The position numbers and the translations under genes were made by a program. Positions 41,969 through 51,247 of a stretch of DNA of 64,000 nt are shown here, piece after piece; positions within the stretch are counted from its first letter, which is position 1, and every line of letters begins with the position of its first letter. Under the pieces are notes generated by a model. The model was not told where the DNA came from, did no database searches, and saw only the letters and a program-made list of their open reading frames with translations. This DNA comes from Martelella sp. AD-3 (GTDB lineage Bacteria > Pseudomonadota > Alphaproteobacteria > Rhizobiales > Rhizobiaceae): positions 1-64,000 of the forward strand of contig NZ_CP014277.1 in NCBI RefSeq assembly GCF_001578105.1, written 5' to 3'.

Positions 41969-42803
41969 ACTGGGCCTCCTTTGGCATCAAGTCATTCGGG
42001 ACTGTGATGCGATAGATGGGGTGCAGCCGGCCGCCCGGTGTCAGCGCCCGGTCGCCCTTTCCGAGATCGACAGAGGAGACGTCGATGTGCCGGCGCCAGG
42101 CATGATTGTGCTTGTCAGCAAACACGAAGAAGAGGCGCTTGGTTTTGACGCTTCGGCACAGGGTAAGGAGCGTCGTCAATAATCTCGGGCGCAGATTGGC
42201 AAGGCTCTCGAACGCCACGTCCACCTTGTGGTAGCTTTCGCCCTTTGGGACTTCGTCTAGCATTTCGAGGATCGCGCGCTCGGGTGAGGACATCGGCATT
42301 GGCCAGCGCCATGGGCTTTGTGCCAGCTCTGGATCATCGTCGTTGGAAAGGTCGAAATCCGCGTTTTCGACGCCGGTCGCCCCTTCGCCGAACAGGACGT
42401 TACTCCTGGTCTTCACGTCGGCGTCCGTCCGCAGCTTCGATAGCCATGTCGGGATATCGGATCCATAGAGATAGAGGGTAAGTTCGCGGCTGAACGAGAG
42501 GTAATGAGCATGTCCCCGCAAGGAGAGGGAGCTCGCCCCGCCGACATGGAACTCATGCCGCATGAGCCAGACGGCTGAGAGCAGGGGTATCTTCCAGCCA
42601 CCGACAGCTTCTGGATTGGTATCTGAGGAGAATGGGCGGCGGTACACGCCCGACATGACTGGCTCGAGCCAGCCCTGCTTGATATAGCCAGACACGGATT
42701 GTCGCGAGATGGCATGGCGGGCCATCCATTTCGAGTCTACCAGGAAGCCGGGGGGGACTTGCTGGAGAAGTTGCTTTAGCTTTGTCTCTGGTTGTCCATT
42801 CAT
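41958..42803 (-). CDS. abiEi: AbiEi-type antitoxin
   Basis: Antitoxin and transcriptional regulator of 281 aa. The N-terminal winged helix reads WMARHAISRQSVSGYIKQGWLEPV with the following MSGVYRRPF, typical of AbiEi. The C-terminal domain (about 90-280; AILEMLDEVPKGESYHKV, LTLCRSVKTKRLFFVFADK) mediates antitoxicity. It is the first gene of a two-gene operon with the toxin. AbiE systems act by abortive infection and also stabilise mobile DNA. Confidence 0.88.
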   Translation of the reverse strand: MNGQPETKLKQLLQQVPPGFLVDSKWMARHAISRQSVSGYIKQGWLEPVMSGVYRRPFSSDTNPEAVGGWKIPLLSAVWLMRHEFHVGGASSLSLRGHAHYLSFSRELTLYLYGSDIPTWLSKLRTDADVKTRSNVLFGEGATGVENADFDLSNDDDPELAQSPWRWPMPMSSPERAILEMLDEVPKGESYHKVDVAFESLANLRPRLLTTLLTLCRSVKTKRLFFVFADKHNHAWRRHIDVSSVDLGKGDRALTPGGRLHPIYRITVPNDLMPKEAQYGP

Positions 42804-42959
42804 GTTTGACGTTATGCCACAAAATTAAAGCAGGTGCGAATGAAACTTTACAAATAAATCAATTTGTCAATTCTGAATTGACTATTTGTGTCAACTGAAA
42901 AGTGACGTGAGAAGTTTGATGCTCCCTCGGCGTAACGGACTCGGATCGCCCTAGACGGT

Positions 42960-45695
42960 TCAGCGCAACTGTGCAGTGTGCTCGCATTCTGGATACTGAT
43001 TGCATCCCAGAAACCGGCTGTTACCGCGGCCATTCCTTTCGACCAACTGGCCAACCCGGCATTTGGGACATTGATGCAGGGGATCGCCATCGATCGATTC
43101 AAATCGCAAATCTTCGCCGGCAATGTCGGAAAGTTCGCGGATATATCGAGAAGGCTCCCGGCTATTCGTGAGCAAAAACACGCCGCGGCTTGCCCGAGTC
43201 AATGCGACATAGAAAAGGCGACGCTCTTCGGCAAACTCGAAGCTTTCTGGTCGTGGCATGACCAGATTGAGAAGTTCGTCGTCCTCGATCCGGCTCGGCA
43301 CGCCGTAGTCGCCTTCGCTGACATCGAGCAGGATTGTGTAGTCGGCCTCGAGTCCTTTGGCGCGATGGAACGACAGTCCGGAAACCTCGATATTTTCGAA
43401 TTTTGGCGGTGTACCCTTGAACGGATCGAGCTGGTTATAGCGCCATAGGACCATGACGTTGAGCTTTTCGCGCCCCTTTGTCCGCCATTGCCCCGAAATC
43501 CCACCCAGGAACGAATTTAGCCGTTGCAAGAGCTGGTGACACGCCTCGCCGAATTCCGGCTTGCTCCCTTCACCACTGATCGGAATGACCCGGATCGATC
43601 GTGGGATGGCTGGTCGCGTCGAGCGTACCGACTTCTTCAGCTGAGCCGAGTTTCGCTGAACGAAGCTGGCGGCCGTCTCCGCTATGAGCTGATTGCAACG
43701 GTACGTTTGCTCCAGTCGACCTTGCCAGCTCGCTCCGAAGTTTGCCTCGAACTGCGTGAAAATGGTAATGTCAGAACCGGCAAAACGATAGATCGATTGC
43801 CAGTCGTCACCAACGGCAAAGATTTTCGTGAACGGCTTCTGGTGTTTCAGCGCCTTGATCAGATTCGCGCGTGGCTCCGATACATCCTGGAACTCATCGA
43901 CAAGGATCAGCGAGTAGGGGCTCCGGTATTGCCCCGTCTCCACGAGATGTGTGGCGTTCGCGATCATCGAGTCGAAGTCGATGCGTTTAGCCTGGTCCAG
44001 CTTCCGTGAATAGGATTCGGTGATCTTCCAGATCACCTGAGCAAATTCTCGGGCACGGGTCCGGTCATGGAGCGATTTGGCTCGCTCAAGCAGCATGTCC
44101 AGGGTGAGGTGGCTAGCCCGGATGTGCTTGATACAGACCGCTGTCAGCTTGTGATAGTGCTTGATGACCACTGGCTCGAGACCTTTGACGATTGCCGTGT
44201 AGCTTTTTTGTTGGAGTGGAATGCCTCGTTTCGTGATTTCTGCCTGTAGGGTTGCGAGCAGCGATCCGTCGCGTGCTTGCGCCGACGTTGTCTGAAATAC
44301 GTCGATGCCGGCGTTGCGGTAGGCGGTCATCTTATGCTCGGCATGGGTAATGTAGTTGTCGAACGGGGAGGAACCGTCCGCATTGATGGCGAGGTGCTCA
44401 TGGATGGTATTGCTGGCAGGGTAGTGGAAGTCCGGATGCAGATGTCGGATCCCGCCATTATCCTCTTCGATGGGGATCTGACGCTCGTATTCGAATTCGA
44501 CGGACTGCAACCAGAGCCAATTGACGATCGTCTGTTCCTGAAGTGATTTCACATAGATGCCAGCCATTGTGCCAATGGTCGCATTACCTTTTCGTCGACG
44601 TGCTGAGAGGTACCGATCATAGTCCGCCTTGGAATCGAACACTTCTGCCGGAATATCCGCCTTGGGATGAAGGACGAGGAGATTGACCCAGAGCCGGGAG
44701 AACTCCGGATCCGACCGCAGCAACTCGTCAATGATCTGTTCAATGACCTTCGCTTCGCCGGCGGGGTGCTCAACCCAGTTGACAAGCTGTGGCGGCTGTC
44801 CTTCGACTTCCCGAATGACACCGAGACCGAGCGCGTGAAACGTGGTCACCTTGCATTTCAGATCGTCCGGATCGACCGCCAGCTGCCGGGCTACTCGCTC
44901 CTTCAGTTCGTGGGCCGCGTCCTTGTTGAAAGCGAGCACAAGAATATCTTCCGGGCGGTAAAGCTTCTTGTCGAGGACATAGGCGACCTTGCCGACCATC
45001 GTGGCGGACTTGCCCGATCCAGCGGAGGCGACAAGAAGGTTGTTGTCCTCCAGTCGAATGCAAGCTTCGCGTTGCTGATCGGACAACGACCGGCCGTCCA
45101 GGTCGTCGAAGAACGATCGGTATCTCGCCAGCTCGGCCGAGACAAACGCATCGTTGTATCTGTGGCGGACAGCAGGATCGGTGATGAAGGCGAGCGATCG
45201 GGGAAGCGTCGCTTTCACGGTGGCTGTCATCAATTCCGGATCGAACAGGGGGTGCGAAAGTGCCGCGGCGGCTTGACTCTCCACACTGGCAATAGCCCGT
45301 GCAAGGTCAGCATGGGCGAGATATTGGTTTTGTCCCTCCACGATAGCCATCAGTTTCGTATCCACCGCGTTCAGATGCTCGGTATCGGAGCTGATCAGAT
45401 CGAAGAGGTAGCTGTTGATGAAACTATAGAGATCGGCCGCCAACCGGGTGGCAGCCTCTTCTCCAAGACAATTTAGGCTGTAGACCTGATCGCGAGCCCG
45501 GACTTCGACCGAATGCCAGAGCAACGCTTTGCTGACGGAAATCGCGACAACATTCAGGCACGCAATGTTCTCGGCGCCGTTCTGGGTAATTTGTATGGTC
45601 GCCGGTAAAGACAGGCGCAGTGTCACCTTCCATTTCCCTTGGGGAAGGAAGCGCGCAACGAAACCAGGCCGGTATGTTCGAACACGATCAGACAT
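42960..45695 (-). CDS. UvrD/helicase IV-like helicase with topoisomerase-type zinc finger
   Basis: Superfamily 1 helicase of 911 aa. Residues 1-220 form an N-terminal region unlike UvrD itself. Walker A ASAGSGKSATM is at about 230, VDEFQD at about 600, and the motif V/VI region includes FHRAKGLEADYTILLD and FYVALTRASRGVF. The last 45 residues are a zinc ribbon, CPKCRVGQLVERNGRG then FLGCNQYPECEH, of the topoisomerase I C-terminal type. The architecture recalls E. coli HelD-type helicase IV. It is transcribed with the 463-aa gene 24 bp upstream, so the two probably form one system; defence or repair are both possible. Confidence 0.85.
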   Translation of the reverse strand: MSDRVRTYRPGFVARFLPQGKWKVTLRLSLPATIQITQNGAENIACLNVVAISVSKALLWHSVEVRARDQVYSLNCLGEEAATRLAADLYSFINSYLFDLISSDTEHLNAVDTKLMAIVEGQNQYLAHADLARAIASVESQAAAALSHPLFDPELMTATVKATLPRSLAFITDPAVRHRYNDAFVSAELARYRSFFDDLDGRSLSDQQREACIRLEDNNLLVASAGSGKSATMVGKVAYVLDKKLYRPEDILVLAFNKDAAHELKERVARQLAVDPDDLKCKVTTFHALGLGVIREVEGQPPQLVNWVEHPAGEAKVIEQIIDELLRSDPEFSRLWVNLLVLHPKADIPAEVFDSKADYDRYLSARRRKGNATIGTMAGIYVKSLQEQTIVNWLWLQSVEFEYERQIPIEEDNGGIRHLHPDFHYPASNTIHEHLAINADGSSPFDNYITHAEHKMTAYRNAGIDVFQTTSAQARDGSLLATLQAEITKRGIPLQQKSYTAIVKGLEPVVIKHYHKLTAVCIKHIRASHLTLDMLLERAKSLHDRTRAREFAQVIWKITESYSRKLDQAKRIDFDSMIANATHLVETGQYRSPYSLILVDEFQDVSEPRANLIKALKHQKPFTKIFAVGDDWQSIYRFAGSDITIFTQFEANFGASWQGRLEQTYRCNQLIAETAASFVQRNSAQLKKSVRSTRPAIPRSIRVIPISGEGSKPEFGEACHQLLQRLNSFLGGISGQWRTKGREKLNVMVLWRYNQLDPFKGTPPKFENIEVSGLSFHRAKGLEADYTILLDVSEGDYGVPSRIEDDELLNLVMPRPESFEFAEERRLFYVALTRASRGVFLLTNSREPSRYIRELSDIAGEDLRFESIDGDPLHQCPKCRVGQLVERNGRGNSRFLGCNQYPECEHTAQLR

Positions 45696-45719
45696 CAGGG
45701 CTAAGCTCTACCAGAACGT

Positions 45720-47111
45720 TCAGTCCGGAAGCCATGCGCAATCTATCCAGTATCGTTCATACCGTTTTGCGAATTCCGTCATCTCTCGGACATTGGCCTG
45801 AGGTGTCTGGCAGGCCCGGGCGCAGGTGGTAACAACATCTCGGTATAAAGCCTGAGAAACCGGCCGAATGCCCTCGTAGTTTAGAATCAGGTCGGGAAGC
45901 CGTTCCGTGATCACCTCGCCGCGAGGGGCCATGACAATGGTCGGCGGTGTGCTATGCGCATTGATCAAGACGTACCTCCAGCTCGGATCGGCCTGTCCCT
46001 GAGCCGGAACGAGTTCGCAGGGGCAGGCATCACCGCCTCCGGAAATCTCCTGATAGATTGCCTCGATCGCTTGAGCTTTCCTGGCGATCAAAACATAGGG
46101 CCCTGCCGGCGTATAGCCGCCCATCCGCTCGTCATACTCGATGCCCAGTAGATGCCGCAGGTCGTAGTGGGTCGATTTGTCTAGGGTCGCACGTTCCGAG
46201 GTAAACCATTGGAGTTGGCGCAGGGTGATCCCGGCTGCCGCTGCGACGTCTTTCGGCGGGTTGGGCCAGCAGGCGACCAGATTCCGGGCGATTTCAGCCG
46301 TATTGTCGTGCTCTTCGTAGGCCGGAAATTCGTAGTCATCATCGTCGTCATCGTCTGACGGCTCTTCTCCCGAAATCAGCCAAGTCCTTCGGCTCATACC
46401 GTCGTAATGAAAATAGCGGGGTTGATCGGGTGGGAGCGCCGTTTCCCAGGATGACAGCCATCGGCCAGCTTCCCAATCCCGGTCTTCGAGGGGAACAGAT
46501 GGCGGTTGGCGCATCGGCAAGCTCAGCCATTGCTCTATGCTGTCCTCCAGTTTTCGATTGCTGAGGCCGCGAGGCCCGCGGTGCGCACTCCGGTTGTGAG
46601 CGTCCTGCGCATCGAGACAAAGGGCTTCCACGCATGCGGCCAACGACAAATCGACCGGATCATGCCGTTGCGACAGCCATCGGGAGTCATCGTGAGCCGA
46701 GCGAAGTGATGCAGGAGCTGTCTTATCCTTGGTATCGGCAACCTCAAGACGGACGCCGATTGTGGCGAGATCCGCCGCGAGCCCCGGATCTGCCTGTGCC
46801 ATATAGCGATTGACACGAAGAACATCCGGCAAGCCCCGCAACCCCTCCGCGTCTTTCCAAGCCGTCCACAGCACCTCGCATAAAGATTTGCGCTGGCCGA
46901 CGGTCGAGAATGTCAGCCAGCGGATCGGCAGGCCGGCGACGGTGACGCCGTAGAGTATGATGGGATCCAGCTCGCGTCGTTTCGCATCGGCCAGCCTTAT
47001 GGGATCGCGGACAGCGACGATGCCGTGCTGAGGATGATGGAAAAGAAACTTCGCAGTCGATACGAAGAAGTGGTGCTCTCTTTGTGGCTGCTGCTGCGGT
47101 TTATCAACCAT
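45720..47111 (-). CDS. Unknown 463-aa protein paired with UvrD-like helicase
   Basis: I do not recognise the family. It is soluble, without signal or membrane helix. An acidic run (EEPSDDDDDDDYEF) around residue 265 separates an N-terminal half from a C-terminal half that contains a helix-turn-helix-like segment (AAAGITLRQLQWFTSERATL) and a strand-rich domain (SWRYVLINAHSTPPTIVMAP). It is the first gene of a minus-strand operon with the helicase. IS3 copy B sits 170 bp upstream of its start and may affect its promoter. A sensor or effector role beside the helicase is inference. Confidence 0.6.
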   Translation of the reverse strand: MVDKPQQQPQREHHFFVSTAKFLFHHPQHGIVAVRDPIRLADAKRRELDPIILYGVTVAGLPIRWLTFSTVGQRKSLCEVLWTAWKDAEGLRGLPDVLRVNRYMAQADPGLAADLATIGVRLEVADTKDKTAPASLRSAHDDSRWLSQRHDPVDLSLAACVEALCLDAQDAHNRSAHRGPRGLSNRKLEDSIEQWLSLPMRQPPSVPLEDRDWEAGRWLSSWETALPPDQPRYFHYDGMSRRTWLISGEEPSDDDDDDDYEFPAYEEHDNTAEIARNLVACWPNPPKDVAAAAGITLRQLQWFTSERATLDKSTHYDLRHLLGIEYDERMGGYTPAGPYVLIARKAQAIEAIYQEISGGGDACPCELVPAQGQADPSWRYVLINAHSTPPTIVMAPRGEVITERLPDLILNYEGIRPVSQALYRDVVTTCARACQTPQANVREMTEFAKRYERYWIDCAWLPD

Positions 47112-47356
47112 GGCTGTTCCCGAACGACCAAATCACTGTTCGCAATCTTACGATTTTGAGGTCAAAGCCCAAATCCTTTTCTCCCCGCGTAAAAAGCCGT
47201 ACGCGCGGGTTCAGGAAAACCGTGAGGAATAGACCGTTTTCGAATTGCGCGCTCCGGTGCGCTCCTGCGGACAGCCGTTTAGTGTCCGTCGTCGAATGAT
47301 TATGGACAGAATGGGGTCTGGCTATCAGGAGAGATTGGCTCGTCTGATGTGTTGAT

Positions 47357-48337
47357 TTAAGCCGCGTTTGCGTGGTGTTGCAAGCGTCGGTTTTGAATGG
47401 TCTGTTGCTTGATCCTCTTTCGCTGTTTCAGGATTTCGTCTCCTCTGCCGAAGTAGACATCCGCCGGTGTGAGGTTGCCGAGGCTCTCGTGGTATCGGCG
47501 ATTGTTGTAATGGTCGATGAATGCGCCGATCTGCGCTTCAAGGTCTTCGGGGAAGAAGTAATTCTCGAGCAGGATCCGGTTTTTCAGCGTCTGGTGCCAG
47601 CGCTCGATCTTGCCTTGGGTCTGCGGATGACCGGGCGCGCCGTGAAGCTGCTCCATCTTCCTGTCCTTCAGCCAGTCCGCCAGGTCTTCGGCGATGTAGC
47701 ATCCGCCATTATCCGACAGAAGCCGCGGTTTGTGCTCCACCTTGACGCTGTCGCAGCCGGATGCAGAAAGCGCAATGTTCAGCGTGTCGGTTACATCACC
47801 CACCTTCATGTTCGTGCACAGTTTCCATCCCACGATATATCGGGAAAAGTCATCGAGGATGGTGGACAGATACAACCAGCCCCAGCCGATCACCTTCAGA
47901 TAGGTGAAATCGGTTTGCCACATCTCATTGGGGCGAACGGTCTTGTCCCTGAATTCATTGTCCGCCTTGACGACAATGAAGGCTGGCGAGGTGATCAGAT
48001 CGTGCGCCTTGAGCAGGCGATAGACGGACGCCTCTGATACGAAATAGCTTTTTGTGTCGGTGAAGGTCACCGCCAGTTCGCGCGGGGAGAGCTCCGGCTC
48101 TTCAAGCGCCAGCTCTATCACCTCGTCCCTGATAGTATCGGGAATGCGGTTCCATACCCGTGACGGGGCGGATGAGCGGTCCTCCAGCCCCTCAACGCCA
48201 AAGCGCTGGAAACGGTCATACCAGCGGTAAAAGGTCTGGCGGGGAATGGCGAGCTGCTCCAGTGTCTTCTTCACCGGCAGGTGCGATTGCTCGACCAGCC
48301 GGATGATTTCCAACTTCTCGGATGCGGGGTATCTCAT
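47357..48337 (-). CDS. IS3-family transposase OrfB (intact)
   Basis: Transposase of 326 aa. Helix-turn-helix at the N-terminus (VKKTLEQLAIPRQTFYRWYD), then the integrase core with D in WQTDFTYLKV, D in LLSDNGGCY and E in QTQGKIERWH, and the C-terminal YNNRRYHESLGNLTPADVYF. It ends normally with LQHHANAA, unlike copy A. The start overlaps the orfA stop (ATGA). It may supply transposase for both copies. Confidence 0.95.
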   Translation of the reverse strand: MRYPASEKLEIIRLVEQSHLPVKKTLEQLAIPRQTFYRWYDRFQRFGVEGLEDRSSAPSRVWNRIPDTIRDEVIELALEEPELSPRELAVTFTDTKSYFVSEASVYRLLKAHDLITSPAFIVVKADNEFRDKTVRPNEMWQTDFTYLKVIGWGWLYLSTILDDFSRYIVGWKLCTNMKVGDVTDTLNIALSASGCDSVKVEHKPRLLSDNGGCYIAEDLADWLKDRKMEQLHGAPGHPQTQGKIERWHQTLKNRILLENYFFPEDLEAQIGAFIDHYNNRRYHESLGNLTPADVYFGRGDEILKQRKRIKQQTIQNRRLQHHANAA

Positions 48338-48708
48338 TCTTCTGCGTCCCCATCCCCGATCATGCTTTTTTTGAGCAGGCGCAGCTCCAGCGTCTGCTCG
48401 GCCACGACCTCTTTCAGATCGCGTGTTTCCCGACGTAATGCCTTCACCTCATCCGTCGTTGCGGCCCGAGCCGTATCGCCGGCCAGGCGCCGCTTGCCGG
48501 CCTCGAGAAATTCCTTCGACCAAGTGTAATACATGCTTTCGGCGATACCCTCGCGGCGGCAGAGCGCGGCGATACTGTCTTCGCCGCGCAGGCCTTCCAG
48601 CACAATGCGGATCTTTTCCTCGGCCGAATAGGATTTGCGTGTGGCCCGGCGGATATCCTTGATCGCCTTGTCTGCCGTCGGCTTCTGCTGCCCGGATTTC
48701 TGTCTCAT
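48334..48708 (-). CDS. IS3-family transposase OrfA (copy B)
   Basis: 124 aa, identical to the copy at 1048-1422: helix-turn-helix followed by a coiled coil that would pair with OrfB. Confidence 0.9.
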   Translation of the reverse strand: MRQKSGQQKPTADKAIKDIRRATRKSYSAEEKIRIVLEGLRGEDSIAALCRREGIAESMYYTWSKEFLEAGKRRLAGDTARAATTDEVKALRRETRDLKEVVAEQTLELRLLKKSMIGDGDAEE

Positions 48709-48968
48709 CTTCGCTTCCTTTGCGTGCGCTATGATGAGCCAAAACCCTCCCTTATCCGTTAAGCCAGATCTGTCTCAAAGGCGTTGAGACGGAACAGCCG
48801 TTTAGATGGAAGTACTTGCCAGCGAAAATACTTCCTCGTCAAATCAGTGGCTTAGCAAACGCGGTCTAGACCGACTTTTGGCGCCGCCACTTGGCAAACC
48901 TCCAGTGGCTGCTAAACTGCGTAGCAGTAGCAGCCCACCAACATTTCTTTTGGTGAAAGGACTGCGCC

Positions 48969-49112
48969 ATGGAACCCAAAGACTCTCTCTTTCTTGAAAT
49001 CCTCGGAATCAAAGCTGGCGCTCACGGGCGCTTTGCAATCGTCGCCGTGTTGTTGACTTTTCTTGTGGCGGGAGCGGGCTATCTATCGGGTCACTCCGTC
49101 GGAATGTGGTGA
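48969..49112 (+). CDS. Small single-span membrane protein
   Basis: Open frame of 47 codons with AAAGGA 8 bp before its ATG. The product has a charged N-terminus (MEPKDSLFLEILGIKAGAHG) and one membrane helix (IVAVLLTFLVAGAGYLSG). No family assigned. It is the first coding sequence after IS3 copy B. It is short, so chance is not excluded, but the ribosome site and the clean helix favour a real gene. Confidence 0.5.
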   Translation: MEPKDSLFLEILGIKAGAHGRFAIVAVLLTFLVAGAGYLSGHSVGMW

Positions 49113-49872
49113 TGTCGGCGGCTGCAACGGTGGCCCAGGCAATTTTAGGAGCTGGCGCCCGTCGCTTTGTCCAGTCCACGCGATCAACATATCTTCTCCA
49201 TTCCCCGCGATAGTCCGCAGCCGCGCGGAACGAGGGAGAAAACAAGATCGGGTTTCCGTCATCCGGTGACGGTCAAAATCCAGAGGCGCCCAGTTTCGGT
49301 CTCGCCCCAGATCCGTCATGTTATTGAGATCAAGCCAAACTAGGTTGTTGAAGAATTTGAGGCCGAGGACTTTGGTAGCAGCTGGGTCGCGGGTTCGATT
49401 CCATTCAAGACCTTATAGTCGGCAAAACAGGGGGGAAGGGCTGCTCTCAGAGATATCAACGAATGACCGGAAAGGGGCCGACCGCTGGCTGGCGGCTCTT
49501 GGTTACACTTCTCAAAAAACAGACCTTCGTCTAGCTAAGGTCGGAACGGAATGGCCGAATCCCATTGCTCGAGTTTTCGCAATGACATTGAGGTTTCGGA
49601 ACGACGCTTTTGTAAACGTGGTTGAGGGCTCGCTGCTCCCGCCGGTTCGACTGCTTGAGAATAGGCCAATCGATCCAGTTGCGCCGGCTTTGAGCCCTGT
49701 TCAAACGAACTCGATGCCCTCGCACTTGAAGGCGCCCAACTTCTCCTCATCAGCCAGCAGATTGCCGCTGATGTCGGCGGCGTGATTTTGATGGTGCGGC
49801 ACTGGCCTCGGTGGGCGAACAGAAAACGTCCGGATTGTCGAGCGGATCCTCCATCGTGGCGCCGTTGCGGTT
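49113..49872. other. Gap with no convincing gene
   Basis: 760 bp where open frames are low-complexity and lack family features. On the minus strand just below the cytochrome stop, two short stretches (MEDPLDNPDVFCSPTEAS, then ISGNLLADEEKLGAFKCEGI) in neighbouring frames look protein-like and may be a decayed small gene at about 49700-49840. The region separates the IS-rich part from the oxidase operon. Confidence 0.4.
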
Positions 49873-51219
49873 TTATCGGCCTTCGGAGGCTTGCGTCGCG
49901 TACCAAGCGGAGACGGCCTGTATCTGTTCTTGCGTCATGTTCTCGGCGATCTCTGCCATGACGTGCGTGTATTGCGTGCCGCCGCGCGTTCCTTCTTTCC
50001 AGAGATGAAGGTGCTCCGAGAGGTACCATTCGGGCAGACCGGAGAGATAGGGATAATAGGGGTTTCGCGAACGGCCGGCGGCGCCGTGACAGCTCTGACA
50101 GGCGGGAAGCTTGCGAGAAGCGATGCCCTCCAGTGCGATGCCCCGCCCGAGCTCCAGAAGTTCATCCCGGCTGGCCGGAGGCCCCGCAGCCGCTGCCATC
50201 GGCACCGCGCTTCCCCCGGCATCGCCTTCGCCCTCGAGCACCCCCGCCTCGTCCTGTTGTGTTTCGGCGGCCGGAACCAGCGCTTCGACCGCATCCGTCG
50301 CGACCGCCGGCGGGGCGGATGCGGGCGCGTCGTCGCTCGTGTCGGAACCAGCCGGTCCGCGAGCAGCCACGGCTTCGTCGTCGGAACCAGGGGGCGCCGG
50401 CTGCGCCGCAAAGTAGTGCGCGAGTTCGGCGAGCACCTCCGTCTCGTAGCGGGTCGCGGGCGGTTCCATGAAACCGCTCTGACGGTCGCCACGCGCAAAG
50501 GCGAGCAGGGTGGCATAGAGATAGGGCGCGGGTTGGCCGGCAATTACCGGGAAGGCGTGGCGGGCCTCGTCCTCTCCGCGGCCCAGCCCGTCGCGACCGT
50601 GGCAGCGGGCGCAATCGGAGAGCGCGTTGTCGATGATGCCGGCGAGTGCGGGCATGGTTTCACCACCCGCTTCGAGATCGTCGTCAGCCAATCCGCCGCC
50701 CAGCGCGAGGTTCGCATATTCGGCCCGGGACATCTCGGGAAGCGCCCGAAGAAACGCCACCTGCGCCCAAACCTCGTCCTTGCGGTCCTGCGCCGGCCAG
50801 GCCGGCATCCCCGAGTACTTGATGCCGTTCCTGACGATCCAGAACAGCTCCTCGTCGCTCCATTCCGCGACCTTCTCCTCGAGGCGCGGCGGCGAGGGCA
50901 CCATCTCCTCGACCACCGGTGATTGCGGCACGCCGGGGGCGCCGTGGCAGGATGCGCAGCCGGTCGCGTAATGCCCGGCCGCGCGACGCACCAGCATCGG
51001 GTCGCCGAGGTCGATCTCCTCGGGCTTCGAGATCAGCATCGACTGTGTTCTGACAGCATTCTCCATCGTCCAGCCGAGGAACCATTGTGTCACCGACCAA
51101 TGCCCGGCCGAGGCAGCGATCGAAACCAGGCCTATCCAGCCGACCAGCAGCGCGCCTGTCAAGCCAAGCACGGCGAGGCCGGAGATCCTCTTCCAGGTGA
51201 TGACGACGTTCAGGTGCAT
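49873..51219 (-). CDS. Membrane-anchored three-heme cytochrome c
   Basis: Cytochrome of 448 aa with an N-terminal membrane helix (LAVLGLTGALLVGWIGLV) and three c-type heme sites, CASCH (about 88), CARCH (about 202) and CQSCH (about 373). Each lies in its own cytochrome c domain; a long Ala/Pro/acidic linker (about 280-350) precedes the third. It would pass electrons in the periplasm to the caa3 oxidase encoded upstream on the same strand. The ATG at 51219 follows GGGAGGG; the longer open frame above it is GC-rich overlap with the preceding gene. Confidence 0.85.
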   Translation of the reverse strand: MHLNVVITWKRISGLAVLGLTGALLVGWIGLVSIAASAGHWSVTQWFLGWTMENAVRTQSMLISKPEEIDLGDPMLVRRAAGHYATGCASCHGAPGVPQSPVVEEMVPSPPRLEEKVAEWSDEELFWIVRNGIKYSGMPAWPAQDRKDEVWAQVAFLRALPEMSRAEYANLALGGGLADDDLEAGGETMPALAGIIDNALSDCARCHGRDGLGRGEDEARHAFPVIAGQPAPYLYATLLAFARGDRQSGFMEPPATRYETEVLAELAHYFAAQPAPPGSDDEAVAARGPAGSDTSDDAPASAPPAVATDAVEALVPAAETQQDEAGVLEGEGDAGGSAVPMAAAAGPPASRDELLELGRGIALEGIASRKLPACQSCHGAAGRSRNPYYPYLSGLPEWYLSEHLHLWKEGTRGGTQYTHVMAEIAENMTQEQIQAVSAWYATQASEGR

Positions 51220-51247
51220 GGATCCCTCCCGGGCGATCGCGGGCGCA

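Larger units (their letters stand above)
47283..48796 (-). mobile_element. IS3-family insertion sequence, copy B (intact)
   Basis: 1514-bp element with ends TGTCCGTC and GACGGAACA and an intact orfA and orfB on the minus strand. GCCGTTTAG is directly repeated at 47274-47282 and 48797-48805, consistent with a target duplication of 8 or 9 bp (one G is shared with the IS end of copy A). It has the same orientation as copy A, 47 kb away. Confidence 0.93.

Noticed and set aside
49391..49402. GGGTTCGATTCC, like a tRNA T-loop
   Set aside because: The flanking bases do not form a T-stem, and no anticodon arm or acceptor stem is found. At most a decayed fragment.
49318..49785. 155-codon plus-strand open frame
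   Set aside because: Low-complexity Arg/Ser/Pro product with no domain and no ribosome site; treated as gap.
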